Shown in pieces: positions 40,580 to 50,585 of a stretch of DNA of 64,000 nt. This DNA comes from Trypanosoma brucei gambiense DAL972 (Eukaryota > Euglenozoa > Kinetoplastea > Trypanosomatida > Trypanosomatidae). Position numbers and translations under genes: made by a program. The stretch is taken from the NCBI RefSeq assembly GCF_000210295.1, contig NC_026744.1:3596001-3660000 (forward strand), written 5' to 3'. Every line of letters starts with the position of its first letter. The stretch's first letter is position 1. The notes beneath the pieces were generated by a model that was given only the letters and a program-made list of their open reading frames with translations, was not told where the DNA came from and did not search any database.

Positions 40580-41507
40580 GACGAGGTTGTACGGTCTGGG
40601 AACTAACCATGTACTAATTAATAGTAAACGCAGCGCTTTCGAACAACATAACCTGTATCGGCCGCGTAGTCTCATTGCCCTTGCCTCTTTTCAATCCATT
40701 AAAAAGGTCTGTGGCGGCGCCCGTGACCCCGTTGCAGTAGGATTACATCGGCAACACACTGTGTAGTAAGACATTTAATAATGTTTTAAAACAAATACGC
40801 GACGATAAATGGTGCTGAAGTGCGTTGCGTGCACCTGTTACCAAGAGGGTGAAGTGTGAGTACGTGAGGCTAGTGGGTGAGCCTAAACTCTTCCAATGTG
40901 TTGTTTTTAAAGATGAATTCATCGTCACATTCGCATTTCCTAACTTTTTTCTTTCTGGTTGAGCAAAGAGCCGAAGAAAGTGAGTTAGAAAGGAGTAGAG
41001 ATGCATCTTTTTTTTATTATTATTATTTTGTATTAGGATGCGGGAGTGTTCTCTCGGATGTGCGCGTGTGTGCCACAGCCGTCTCCGTTGTTGGCAACCA
41101 GGGGGAAAACCAGGGGGCCCATGCGCATTCGTCAGAAGTTCATTTCACATCCCGCGGGTAGCTGAAGGCTGTCAGGAAAAGCATGGCCAGGTACCCCCAA
41201 CCCAATCGTGATTATGATGAGTGTGTGTGTGTTCACTTACCGGTGCTCTGGCATATTACGGGAGACGATTGATGTGCCCCTCACTCGGCAGGTGTTAGGG
41301 GGTGCGTTTGAAACAATCCAACAAGCCTGAGGTTCTCTTATTTCCAAAACCACGTGGGTTAAGCCTACTCGGTTTGCTACCCGTTTCCATCCGATGAGCA
41401 AAGGGGCAGCGCATCAAATTTTCTTTGATTTGGTTACCATAAATAGCTGTTCTTCCGTTTTTTCTCGAAAAAAAAATGAAGCGTAACTGGTGAAGAAAGT
41501 ATTAGTG
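40580..41507. other. Intergenic region
   Basis: No supported gene. A TTA trinucleotide run at about 41010-41030 and a pyrimidine-rich stretch at about 41445-41466. An ATG at 41476 opens a 5-codon frame (stop at 41491-41493) just before the next gene. Confidence 0.5.
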
Positions 41508-42662
41508 ATGGATTTAGGGGAAGATTCGACACTGCTCGCTGTGGCCCTGGATGGTGAGGACAAATATTGGCTTTGCCAACCCGTAACCGGTAAAAGACTT
41601 GGTCCTGAATGGAAGTTTTGTACTTGTTACTGGCTTTATCTTTTGGGGGACAACGAAGACCATGGAGACAAACCATGGTATAGAGAAGACTTGGGCGATA
41701 TACTTGAAATCGGCTACAACGAGACCTCAAGAATTGGAAGGTACTCGGTCATCGATGATGCAGTGAAAGCAAAGAAATTCGTTGTGGAGGAAGGTGGTGT
41801 ATCTAGAACCTTCTTCTTCATTGGCAACGACGAGCGTGAGGCCCTAGACGCCAAGTTTGAAGATCTTCTCAAACGCGAGGCGGCGCTTGCATCACACAAA
41901 CCAGATGACGATGGTGATAAAGTGCAATCAAGTGTGAAGGCGAGCAAAGCCACCGCGGCAGAATACCCAACCGTTAACTCCGACTCTGGACCCGGTAATG
42001 GTAAGCAAGTGGGTAACGAGGAAGTTTTTGCATGGCGAGAGCGGTACATTGTTGAACACGGGAACCGCATTTTTTTCGTGTGCCCTGATGTTGATGGCAA
42101 TAGCAGTGGGTTCAGAGTGGAGCGAATTGTGCGCAACGGTATGACGATTTTCTTGCTCTTCCACGATGAAGCTTCCCTTCCATGTAGGGTAAGTGAATCG
42201 CATATTGGGGAGAAAGTTATCCATACTTCCATAATGAAAAACAGTGAGGGTAAAGTACTCATCATGAGCACCCGGAAGCCTAATGAACCTATGTCAAAGA
42301 AAAAGGAGCGTGTCGAAACTCCTCCCCCCGAACCCCCACTCAAGGTTCAGAAAAAGGAATCTGTGAAAACCACTGGTTCACACGATACCCCACTTAAGGC
42401 GATCGGAGTGAATATGTGGGTCGATTTTAAGGGGAAGGTGGAGGGCGTAACAGGTTTGGTGAATTCATTCCCCTTTTCAGGGGAGGTTGGAAACAAGATG
42501 CGTACGAGTGTTTTTCCTGGTGGCGTTTGTGTTACTTACGATTCTTCTATCGCGGCGAAGTTCGCGCTGAAGAAAAAGGCCGTTTCTTCTCCTACGGACA
42601 ACGACATGGTTGGTTTGCTGGAAAATATACAACTGGCTAAGGAGCAGTTCAGTACTATTTAA
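41508..42662 (+). CDS. Hypothetical protein (384 aa)
   Basis: I do not recognise the family. From the ATG at 41508 an N-terminal domain of about 115 residues is rich in Trp and Tyr (KYWLCQPV, FCTCYWLYLLGD, KPWYREDLGDILEIGY). A low-complexity charged linker follows, then a second globular segment (about 175-255) of similar character (VEHGNRIFFVCPDVDG), a Lys/Pro/Glu-rich linker, and a C-terminal part near 310-360. The two globular segments could be a repeated beta-rich module. No catalytic motif, signal peptide or membrane segment is visible. The longer open frame begins with GTG and is discounted. Confidence 0.8.
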   Translation: MDLGEDSTLLAVALDGEDKYWLCQPVTGKRLGPEWKFCTCYWLYLLGDNEDHGDKPWYREDLGDILEIGYNETSRIGRYSVIDDAVKAKKFVVEEGGVSRTFFFIGNDEREALDAKFEDLLKREAALASHKPDDDGDKVQSSVKASKATAAEYPTVNSDSGPGNGKQVGNEEVFAWRERYIVEHGNRIFFVCPDVDGNSSGFRVERIVRNGMTIFLLFHDEASLPCRVSESHIGEKVIHTSIMKNSEGKVLIMSTRKPNEPMSKKKERVETPPPEPPLKVQKKESVKTTGSHDTPLKAIGVNMWVDFKGKVEGVTGLVNSFPFSGEVGNKMRTSVFPGGVCVTYDSSIAAKFALKKKAVSSPTDNDMVGLLENIQLAKEQFSTI

Positions 42663-42824
42663 TGCAGGTGAGGAAACAAATGGACGAAGCTTCTGCGGTT
42701 CATGATTGCTGGCCAGCAGGGGGCCCCACTGTGTTCGGTGCGATCCATTTTTTTTTTCTGCTGATTTGTGTTTTCGTTTCTTTTTGTGGCGGGGGGAAGA
42801 AGTGAGTGGGGGAGGGCTGCGTAT

Positions 42825-42865
42825 GTTTCTACCTTTTCTTATGTCCTCATTACCTTCTCCTGCAG
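42825..42865 (+). promoter_or_regulatory. Splice-acceptor region that fixes the J-protein start
   Basis: A pyrimidine-rich tract ends in CTGCAG at 42860-42865. The ATG at 42887 is the first one downstream, which excludes the upstream GTG-led extension. Confidence 0.65.
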
Positions 42866-42886
42866 CGACTAGCATCGAGGGGAAAC

Positions 42887-43828
42887 ATGTGGCGCTTTCG
42901 AGCGGTGTCGGCAATTGCTCCACGTGGTTGTTTCAGGTGCGTGTTTCAGAGCAAAGCCTTCGCTGCTGCCACCAAAACCCTCCCTTGTACTCCAGAAGGG
43001 AAAAACCCGTATGATGTTCTTGAGGTCACTGTTACTAATTCTACGACACTGAACGACATATCGAAGCAGTTTAGAGAGCTTGTGGTCAGAAACCATCCCG
43101 ACCAGCCTTGTGGGTCACACGAAAAGATGTCTGAGCTTAACGCAGCGTACAAAATTGTGAAGGAGCACCACGAGGGCGTCCTCCGACGCTTGAAGGAGTA
43201 CGAGGCTGACACTAAGGGGAATGGGGCCTTCCAGCAGCACAGGCGGTCGCGGGCTCAGGATGATAGGGATTTAGGTCGGACCGGTGGTGTATTCCGCAGG
43301 AACGCCAGGGCGGCGGAGCAAGCTTCTGCTTCTAAGAAGGCTCGTTCCTTACAGGAAATCACATCGTCGTGGAGCCGTTACAGGGAGGACACTGAGCATG
43401 CTGTTACCAGTATGTGCAATCGGTACGAGCTAGCCGTGGAAAAGGGATGCTTTTTTCGGAAGACGTCGATGCTTAACGAAATAACTGTGCGGGAAAGATG
43501 GCTACGGAAGAGTTACATCAAGGCGGTATGGGAGGAAGTTCACGAGCTACGAGGGGAATTGCTTCGTCGAGGGGCACGGAGTTCCCAGCAGTCTCAACTT
43601 GCGGAGGAGATGGTGTCCTTCGCGTCAGCAACTCAGAGGAAGTTGAATGAAGACTTTCAGCGGCTCACTCAGTTGAGTGTACAGTCACAAACTCGTCTGT
43701 TTCTTCAGAGAATATTAGTTGCGTTAGTCACGGTTGTTGTGTTTATTAAGTTGTGGCAGAGTTTGTTGTCAGGCATGTTCAGGAATTCCTTGACTGTGCG
43801 GTTTCGACAAGGGATTTTGAGCCATTAA
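42887..43828 (+). CDS. Mitochondrial J-domain protein with C-terminal membrane segment (313 aa)
   Basis: An Hsp70 co-chaperone candidate. A basic, acid-free N-terminus (MWRFRAVSAIAPRGCFRC) suggests mitochondrial import. The J domain spans about 43-108: NPYDVLEV, then the invariant HPD in RNHPDQPCG, then ELNAAYKIVKEHHE. A long helical charged region follows, and a hydrophobic segment near the C-terminus (FLQRILVALVTVVVFIKLW) would anchor it in a membrane. The HPD is intact so it should stimulate Hsp70. There is no Gly/Phe or zinc domain, so it is a type III J-protein. Confidence 0.88.
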   Translation: MWRFRAVSAIAPRGCFRCVFQSKAFAAATKTLPCTPEGKNPYDVLEVTVTNSTTLNDISKQFRELVVRNHPDQPCGSHEKMSELNAAYKIVKEHHEGVLRRLKEYEADTKGNGAFQQHRRSRAQDDRDLGRTGGVFRRNARAAEQASASKKARSLQEITSSWSRYREDTEHAVTSMCNRYELAVEKGCFFRKTSMLNEITVRERWLRKSYIKAVWEEVHELRGELLRRGARSSQQSQLAEEMVSFASATQRKLNEDFQRLTQLSVQSQTRLFLQRILVALVTVVVFIKLWQSLLSGMFRNSLTVRFRQGILSH

Positions 43829-44023
43829 GCGCCGCTGCTTACCGTGTGTGCTGGACAAACGGCCTCACTATCGGATTCATGGTGATGTTTTAACCCTGCA
43901 CTTCAAAAAGCCTATCAACTCTTTAGTAGTTGTCGTTGTGTATTGGACCCGTTTTGGTCAGTTTGCCGCTGTTGTTGTAATACTTTTTCCGCTTCTGCCT
44001 TCGCCAGTCGATGTCCTATTTGC

Positions 44024-44060
44024 CTTTCCTTGCTTATTTTTCTTTTCCCCGCCATTTTAG
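44024..44060 (+). promoter_or_regulatory. Splice-acceptor region fixing the start of the 695-aa protein
   Basis: A long C/T tract ends in TTTTAG at 44055-44060. It lies downstream of an in-frame ATG at 44011, so translation most likely starts at the next ATG, 44086. Confidence 0.65.
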
Positions 44061-44085
44061 GGTCAGGGTCACACGGCACATTTGT

Positions 44086-46173
44086 ATGTCCTTTATCGGC
44101 CGCCGTTCGCCCATGGGAAGCTTGGACCGGGCTGCACAAACGGCCATGGCAATCGAGCTGGGCGCTTCCTTTGATCCCTTTGACGGAGTTGGAACCAACG
44201 AAGTTGGACAGGTGCGACTGCGGTGGTGGGCGGATCATGTGGAACAGGAGCTCGACGCAAACCGTAGTCCATTTGTCGCGGCGGAGATATTACTTAAACA
44301 GATGAATGAGTATGGAAATTCTTCTGATGAGTTGGAGGAACTTCTCCTAGCAACAATTCTTCCGGTACTCAGTCGCTGCACTTCTTACTTGGGAACCTAC
44401 GGTGACGTATTTAATAAGGCTCTAAATGAGGTCATTCCCGCCATCATGTTTACGAGGACGCTAGCAACAAGTCACGGTGAGGTCCTCCAGCGGAGGTCAT
44501 ACGCCGAATGTTTCGCCTCTATTCTATGCAAATTTCAGTACCACGTGAAGCTGTCTTATTCTCTAAACCGACGCGCCACGTTGGAGGACAGTGTGATGAC
44601 CCGCGTCGTTCGGAGGCTTGACAACTTATGGATGAGGATGTGTTTCAGAGCGTGGAGGGCGCTGCGGAATAGCGTGGCTACGACCAAACGAAGCTTCCAG
44701 CGTTTGGCGAATAGAGGTGCTGCTTTGACTGTCGTGCCTGGACATATCCGGATGTGGCGCCGTCACGCCCACTACGTGACACTAAAGGAGAAGTTATCCA
44801 AACACACTGCCCTAAACCAAGAGCTGGACAATTTGTATGCTGCCGAGCAGGCGGCCAAGAGTAGCCATGAAAGTATCATCCAGGAAGTTGAGGAAAAGAA
44901 TAGGCTCATTAGTTTGACTACAGAGCGTTGCATGGAGGCGGAAGCCCGATTGGGTGAGCTTCAAAGTTTGATGGAGGAGACAACTTCATCTCTGGAGGGT
45001 CATTGGAAGCAATGGAAAATAGCCATCAACTGTCTGTTTGGTGACGGCCGCGACAGCCTACCACCTGTGCATGGAAATCTTCGCTCTGATCTTCAATCTA
45101 TTGCGCAGAACATAACTGACACTGCTTTGCTTTTCCTGAAAGAGGCGAAAAAGCGCAAATGGAAGATGGAAAAAAGTACAATTGCCCAATACGTGAACCA
45201 AATGGGATTAGAGAAATGTGAAAACCAACAAACGGGACTTGATGACATTATTTCCACCCTCAGCCGTGTGTGTAAGCCAGTCATGCCGCCATTGCGCCTT
45301 CTTGACTTGATACGTGAAGATCAAGAGAAGTACGATCTAACTATTAAGTTTTTGTCGTGCGTGAACGGTGGTGGGCATTGTTCCCTTTTCATGAATGGCC
45401 ACACGCTCGATGATGATGAGTTAAGTGTGGAAGGCGTACGGGACTTTGGAGTAAAGATGGTTTCACATGTCACGGAGGGCGTAGGTAGTTTTCAGGTATG
45501 CCCTGATGCCAACGAGGATTATTTAAAGGCAATTCAAACCTGCTTAGCAGCAGATGAGCTTACCAAGGTGCACGATTACCTGAGTAGAGTTTTCTTTGCC
45601 CTAGCGACGGGTGGTTTGCCTCTCAACAGGGAGAAAATTGAAAGGTGCATTGATAACCTTGTTGAGCCCCATCACCGTCAGGTTGTGCATGCATTATATC
45701 CCTCGCAAGGAATAAAGAATTTTGCCGATTTAAGAAGTTACCTAACAAGGGTATCCAACTTTTGTCTATGTACAATCACAACGTTGGTTGAATGCATTGA
45801 GAATCACTACGACGCAGATCCGAAGGAGGACCTTTTCTCTGTGCTGTTTGAGGAGGATGTTGTTACGTTCTTTGAGGAGCACGAAAAAGACATTCACAGG
45901 CTATTTGGGATGTTTAGAGACAAGAGGTTCCCTATGCTTCTCTCAAAAAGCCTCATCAAGCCGTTTTTGGTTGAGAAGTTTAATCTACTAGATAGTGAAG
46001 TTGATACTTTATTCCAACTCGGTGCCACTCCGGAGAAAATTACGAGGGATGAGTTCAAGAACTTCTTGACTGTACTTGCTGCGTTTTACACACCTTCTCC
46101 TTTTGTCCCACCGGTGAAGAAACTAGCAAGTGTGATAATGCAGTGCTCAGTTTCCTCAAAAGACGAGGCGTAG
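44086..46173 (+). CDS. Hypothetical coiled-coil protein (695 aa)
   Basis: I do not recognise a family. The N-terminal 230 residues are helical and include a run of Arg/Trp-rich helices (RMCFRAWRALRNSV, IRMWRRHAHYVT) resembling SFI1-type or IQ-like motifs. A coiled coil follows at about 240-315. The C-terminal 350 residues contain globular helical units including EF-hand-like acidic loops without clear canonical spacing (LDSEVDTLFQLG, TPEKITRDEFKNFL). A centriolar, basal body or flagellar role is plausible by analogy with such layouts (inference). The start was moved from 44011 to 44086 because of the splice acceptor between them. Confidence 0.85.
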   Translation: MSFIGRRSPMGSLDRAAQTAMAIELGASFDPFDGVGTNEVGQVRLRWWADHVEQELDANRSPFVAAEILLKQMNEYGNSSDELEELLLATILPVLSRCTSYLGTYGDVFNKALNEVIPAIMFTRTLATSHGEVLQRRSYAECFASILCKFQYHVKLSYSLNRRATLEDSVMTRVVRRLDNLWMRMCFRAWRALRNSVATTKRSFQRLANRGAALTVVPGHIRMWRRHAHYVTLKEKLSKHTALNQELDNLYAAEQAAKSSHESIIQEVEEKNRLISLTTERCMEAEARLGELQSLMEETTSSLEGHWKQWKIAINCLFGDGRDSLPPVHGNLRSDLQSIAQNITDTALLFLKEAKKRKWKMEKSTIAQYVNQMGLEKCENQQTGLDDIISTLSRVCKPVMPPLRLLDLIREDQEKYDLTIKFLSCVNGGGHCSLFMNGHTLDDDELSVEGVRDFGVKMVSHVTEGVGSFQVCPDANEDYLKAIQTCLAADELTKVHDYLSRVFFALATGGLPLNREKIERCIDNLVEPHHRQVVHALYPSQGIKNFADLRSYLTRVSNFCLCTITTLVECIENHYDADPKEDLFSVLFEEDVVTFFEEHEKDIHRLFGMFRDKRFPMLLSKSLIKPFLVEKFNLLDSEVDTLFQLGATPEKITRDEFKNFLTVLAAFYTPSPFVPPVKKLASVIMQCSVSSKDEA

Positions 46174-46444
46174 CTTTTGTGTGCGATGTACTGTAGATAT
46201 GAACAAAAAACATATATATATGCTTTGTGTAACTATACATTTGTATGCACATATTGTGCCTGTTCACTTTAAGGAGCTTACTACTAGAAATACGTTCTGA
46301 TTAACAAAACATTGTTTGGGATTAATTTCTCCCCTCCTCTTCCCTTCCCCTCCCTTTTGTTTTTGTTTTTGCTTTTGAATTTATTTTTAGCCTTCCTGGC
46401 TAGTGAGAAAGCTGTGGGTGAGGGAGAGTGTTATGTGAAACCAA

Positions 46445-47416
46445 ATGTACTCATGTAAGACGGCCCACACCACATTTGTGCACCACATGGCGGTCAACTC
46501 ATCGGGCACGTTGCTTGCATCAGGTTCCAGCGACAAGGGAGTAAACGTATTTTATCGTCCTCCATCCGAAGTGGTAACAGGATCGTGGTCCCTTTGCTGT
46601 GTGTTGAAAGACCACGTTGCTACAGTCACCCGCGTCGCTTGGTGCCAGCATCGAGAGCACGGATCTATGCTTGCAACTGTTGGTGCCGATCGTTGGATAT
46701 ATGTCTACAAGATAAACGTCACAACTCAAGATGGAAAGGTAGTGGGTAATGCTGTGCGGTACTCACCAGTGCGGGGGTATGAAAAAGACGTTATTACGGA
46801 TGTGGCGTTTGTCCCGCCTCGGCAGCACCAGGTGCTTCTTCTCTCCACCGCCTCTCTGGATGGCTGGGTGCGGCTGTACGACATACAGCCGCTGCAATTT
46901 CTTTGTAAGTACACGGTGACACAAGAGTCGGACATTTGTAGGCCTTTGGGAACCCGCAGTGGTGGCATCACATCCACTGCATGGTTCCCCAGCTCAGTTG
47001 ATGAAACGATGACTCTGGCGGTTGGTTGCATGAACGGGTGTTTTTACCTTTACAAGTTTTGTAAGGAAAGAAACCAATTTAAGCGGGTGTATAACGCTCT
47101 TCCGCAACGCATAGAATCAACGATCCATCACATAGTTTGGGCTCCGCCCGTGGGAAGGTGCTTTCAGTTACTCTCTCTGTGCTGTCGCAGTTCGGTGTAT
47201 ATTGTTAGGTTGAACTGTGTGTCACCAAGTGTTGAGGATTACCAGTGCGAAGTGTTTGTTTGGCCACACGGGGCAGTCTGTACGGCGTGGAGCCATTCTG
47301 CGACGCTGTTGTATTTGATTGATGACGATAACCCGCCAAGGGTGACCGTTCTTCAAGCGAGGGACCTCACTGATCACCAGTCGTGGGAAAAGTTGCTAAG
47401 TAAGCCAACCGAATAA
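46445..47416 (+). CDS. WD40 beta-propeller protein, Seh1/Sec13-like (323 aa)
   Basis: Six or seven WD40 blades are visible, for example HMAVNSSGTLLASGSSDKGVN, HVATVTRVAWCQHREHGSML, VITDVAFVPPRQHQVLLLST and IHHIVWAPPVGRCFQLLSLC. The blade order and the phrase pairing of 'VTRVAW...MLATVGADRWIYVY' with 'ITDVAF...LLSTASLDGWVRLYD' resemble Seh1 closely. Seh1/Sec13 proteins are components of the nuclear-pore outer ring and of the SEA/GATOR complex. The sequence alone does not say which complex this one joins. Confidence 0.8.
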   Translation: MYSCKTAHTTFVHHMAVNSSGTLLASGSSDKGVNVFYRPPSEVVTGSWSLCCVLKDHVATVTRVAWCQHREHGSMLATVGADRWIYVYKINVTTQDGKVVGNAVRYSPVRGYEKDVITDVAFVPPRQHQVLLLSTASLDGWVRLYDIQPLQFLCKYTVTQESDICRPLGTRSGGITSTAWFPSSVDETMTLAVGCMNGCFYLYKFCKERNQFKRVYNALPQRIESTIHHIVWAPPVGRCFQLLSLCCRSSVYIVRLNCVSPSVEDYQCEVFVWPHGAVCTAWSHSATLLYLIDDDNPPRVTVLQARDLTDHQSWEKLLSKPTE

Positions 47417-47745
47417 ATGAGGTCAATAGAGGGGGGAGGAGACTCCGCGTACGTACATAGGCGTGAGCCCCCCCTTTTTGTAGGCTACATATTGTAGGGA
47501 CTTGAAAAGTTTTACTCCCTGAACTTTGTAGTTGACGGCAGTTGACTCCGATGCGTCCAGTCGCGGTAAGGACGGTGTGTCAATCATCTTTTTTGGTTGG
47601 TCCACTGCTCGTCCTGGGGTTGGAACCCGATATTCCCCTCGTTTGACCCCCAATCTTCTATGCCTCTTTCTCTCTTGGTTTCACTTCTGTGTCATCGCTT
47701 ACTGTAGGAACCACTTCCTTCCTTCTTTGAAGCATCTACCACAAA
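47417..47745. other. Intergenic spacer
   Basis: No supported gene. A pyrimidine-rich stretch (about 47645-47730) precedes the next start codon. Confidence 0.5.
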
Positions 47746-48543
47746 ATGCATAACAGCAGGTCCACCATCGAGATGGGCTTTTGCTCTGTTCATCGTCGCA
47801 AGCGAGCCAGAGCAGATTTAGTGCCACTGGATAATAACCCCGGGCATATGCGCTGTAAGAACCACAAGGAGTGCCGCCAGCGAACTGAGGTGGAATTGGT
47901 CTTATGCAGTGTGCACAATCGGCGCAGAAGCATCACGCAGATGAAGGAGGTGCGGAAGGGAGTATTCGAGTGCCTGCCCCAACATACTTGCCGTGGTCAG
48001 TTCAACGATTCTGGTATTCAGTCGCCAGCTCCACCTTCTTCCAACGCTAATGCGGTGGCCTCCTCATACGGTATACCACAGAGAGGCAGTCGCCCCCAGC
48101 AGGGGCCAAGGGAGCATCATCCGGCACCGACGGTAAGCGTGGCGTGGGCACCATCGTCCAGTCGTTCACGGCATGACAACTTAGTGGGCTCGTCAGATTG
48201 GGCACAGGTTGACCGTAAGACATGGTGTGCGAGACATGGTAAATTAACATCGCAGTGTGAGCTGGTTAAGGACTGCTGCTACGTTTGCTATGACGAGTCA
48301 ACTTGCCTTTCGACTGCATTAGAGTTGGCGTCAGACCTTATGGCAAAGGGCTGCAAGGAGCTACTGTGTTCGAAACATAACTCATTGCGCCTTTTGGAAT
48401 TTCTGGAGAGAACTCCCGATAAACTAGGGTACCAATGTGTTGCTGGTCATCGTTGCCGTGGAACGCTTGACAGTTGCCGGGAACCAGTCCCGGAGCGTGG
48501 AGCTCATCCCACAAGGGATGCCGTATCATCTTTCTTCATTTAA
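47746..48543 (+). CDS. CxxH/Cys tandem-repeat protein, probably zinc-binding (265 aa)
   Basis: Four similar units are visible: C13xxH16 ... C37xxH40xxC43; C54xxH57 ... C76xxxH80xC82; C161xxH164 ... C178xxC181 ... C187; C208xxH211 ... C231xxxH235xC237. Units begin CS[VK]H or CARH and three of them end near C-[RH]-G or C-R, suggesting a repeated small zinc fold. Units 1-2 and 3-4 are separated by a low-complexity Ser/Pro/Gln-rich linker (about 88-150). I do not know a named family for this. An RNA or protein-binding role is possible. The ATG follows a pyrimidine-rich tract. Confidence 0.8.
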   Translation: MHNSRSTIEMGFCSVHRRKRARADLVPLDNNPGHMRCKNHKECRQRTEVELVLCSVHNRRRSITQMKEVRKGVFECLPQHTCRGQFNDSGIQSPAPPSSNANAVASSYGIPQRGSRPQQGPREHHPAPTVSVAWAPSSSRSRHDNLVGSSDWAQVDRKTWCARHGKLTSQCELVKDCCYVCYDESTCLSTALELASDLMAKGCKELLCSKHNSLRLLEFLERTPDKLGYQCVAGHRCRGTLDSCREPVPERGAHPTRDAVSSFFI

Positions 48544-49590
48544 TCTCCCGGAGGGTTAAGTTTAACGGTGAATGGACTGATTGCCTTATTTCTTGCTACC
48601 CCACATCTTTACCGGCGTGTGTTTCTCGCTCTCTTTCTTCACATGGGGCGCAGTATCATTTTCCAATTGTTTCTTATGGCGACACTGAACTCTAGCATGC
48701 TTTTTTCTTTTCATTGATTGGCTTGTCACCGAAACGGTTGACTGCACCTCTCAGTACCTGCGGTGTTCTGCTGAAACTCAACCTTCGCAGAAAAATTAGG
48801 GTGTGGTACCTGCGGGTTGTGTCCCTGTGGTAGTTCCCCGCATTTGCCGACAAATTGTGGAGGACCATGATCGGATCGTATGAAGTTATTTGCTATATTT
48901 CCGGTGCTGGTCAACGTGGGGACGGAGGGGGCAGGCGATGTTGGCTCTCCCGCTGTCAAATGAAGGTTATGGTCCGTTGGCGTGGGACAAGCCAAGCCAA
49001 TTCGGTAGTGTGAGAGCTCCCCTTAACTTCAGCACGAGATTAATGGGAGCAAACGAGCTGTGAATTGAAGTTTCCTCGAGTATGTACTGCTGGACGCTGG
49101 CACGGTTCCGCCTCTCGCTCCTTTCCCCTCTCCTTGTCGTGGGTCGTTCACCGGAGTTTACTGGACTTTGACTTTGGAATTCCTAAAGAACTTCGCGCAC
49201 TTCACCAGCGTTTCCTGTGTATGATTAAAGAGGTATGCTCAACACTACGATCAACATTGAAATTCAAGGTTTCGTTGTTTCCTTTGCTGAGCAGCACTTG
49301 CGTATGGCTTCATCGGCGGAACAGTGGGTGGTTCACATCGAGCTATGTCTGGTGCGAGTGCGCGCTAGCATTTTTTTTGTCCTTTAGTGCCGCTGAAACA
49401 CGCGGGATACCACCTGATGCTTCAGTAAAGGCAGGTCGTATTTGTGTCACTTTGGCGTTTGCGTGGTGCGTAGTGCCGAGGTCAGACAGGCGGACAAGGC
49501 GATGGTTCATTCCCATTTTCTTTCTTTGCCCCACTTTGCCCTTTTTAAACATAATCTGCAGTTCCCACTGTTGAGTTGGATAAACTGAGT
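48544..49590. other. Long intergenic region
   Basis: About 1 kb without a convincing gene. A 169-codon frame at 49065-49574 starts with TTG and has no signature. It ends in the splice-acceptor tract (T/C-rich, CTGCAG at 49556-49561) of the AMMECR1 gene. Confidence 0.5.
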
Positions 49591-50160
49591 ATGGTCAACG
49601 CGACTCCCGATATGGCAAGGTACTGCTGTGCAGTTATACACAGCAAGTTGCGGGGGGAGAAGACTCCTGAGCCCCCAGCTAGCATTACAAACGAGCCCAG
49701 CCCCATTTTTGTTTCCTTGAAGACTCTGGACGGCGACTTGCGCGGGTGCATTGGCAACTTCTCGGCTGAACCGTTGCACAAGCAGCTCAGGGACTACGCG
49801 GTCGCTGCGGCATTTCAAGATAACAGGTTTCCTTCAGTCACTCTCGCAGAGCTTCCTATGCTCAGTTGTTCGGTCTGCCTGCTTCACTCGTTTGAGAAGG
49901 CCCACAGATGGGACGACTGGGAAATTGGCGTTCATGGGATAAGGATCCGGTACAAGAACTACAGTGCAACGTACCTTCCCTCTGTAATGCCCGAGCAAAG
50001 GTGGGATCATATTCAGGCAATCCGAAGTCTGATGAGGAAGGCCGGATGCGGAGAAGAGGTTTCAGACGCCATTCTTAACGAATTGGATGTAACGCGCTAT
50101 CAGGAAAGCAAGAGTACTGTAGCCTTCAAATCGGCCAACCTTGGTTCACTACCTTGCTGA
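49591..50160 (+). CDS. AMMECR1-domain protein (189 aa)
   Basis: The AMMECR1 family is conserved in all domains of life; a catalytic role is suspected but not established. The hallmark LRGCIGN is present (DGDLRGCIGNFSA, about residues 50-62), along with the following helix (LRDYAVAAAFQDNRFPSVT) and the strand ELPMLSCSVCLL. Length and order match a full single-domain protein. The ATG at 49591 is the first after the acceptor CAG at 49559-49561; the upstream TTG-led extension is discounted. Confidence 0.93.
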   Translation: MVNATPDMARYCCAVIHSKLRGEKTPEPPASITNEPSPIFVSLKTLDGDLRGCIGNFSAEPLHKQLRDYAVAAAFQDNRFPSVTLAELPMLSCSVCLLHSFEKAHRWDDWEIGVHGIRIRYKNYSATYLPSVMPEQRWDHIQAIRSLMRKAGCGEEVSDAILNELDVTRYQESKSTVAFKSANLGSLPC

Positions 50161-50585
50161 GTTATAACTGATTAGCGCGTTGATGCACTACAGATTGTAG
50201 CGGGACTCCGGTTCCGTTCCTTCGTCTTACGTTTGCGCACACAACACTGACTGTGTTGGGGTGTGGGGTTGTATATCGGCAGCTTCGTTCCTAAATCTTG
50301 GTCACACACCAAGGAAGGGAAACAAAATAGCTGTGTTAAAGTTCTGCGATTTACACTCTTCTTTACTTTTCCCCTTGTTAGTCTACGTACGCGAGTCCTC
50401 AAGAGTACAACATATGCAGAAGCGAGGCACCAGTCGTGCATTAGGGATGCTTTTGATCAAGACGCGACGCGCCCCATTGTTTCTGACTTGCGAACGTGAT
50501 TCATTTCCAGCCCACGGCTACACAAAGTTGCCTCTTCACCTTTTCATCACCTTCGTTCTTGATATCACTATAGTTGTAGGGGCTG
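50161..50585. other. Intergenic spacer with acceptor for the phosphatase gene
   Basis: No supported gene. A pyrimidine-rich run (about 50530-50560) and TTGTAG at 50574-50579 lie directly before the ATG at 50586. Confidence 0.5.

Noticed and set aside
40877..41161. 94-codon plus-strand frame between the helicase and the 384-aa protein
   Set aside because: It begins with a non-ATG codon and translates simple-sequence DNA (Tyr run from a TTA/TAT repeat).
49065..49574. 169-codon plus-strand frame before the AMMECR1 gene
   Set aside because: It starts with TTG, has no recognisable domain, and runs into the splice-acceptor tract of the next gene.
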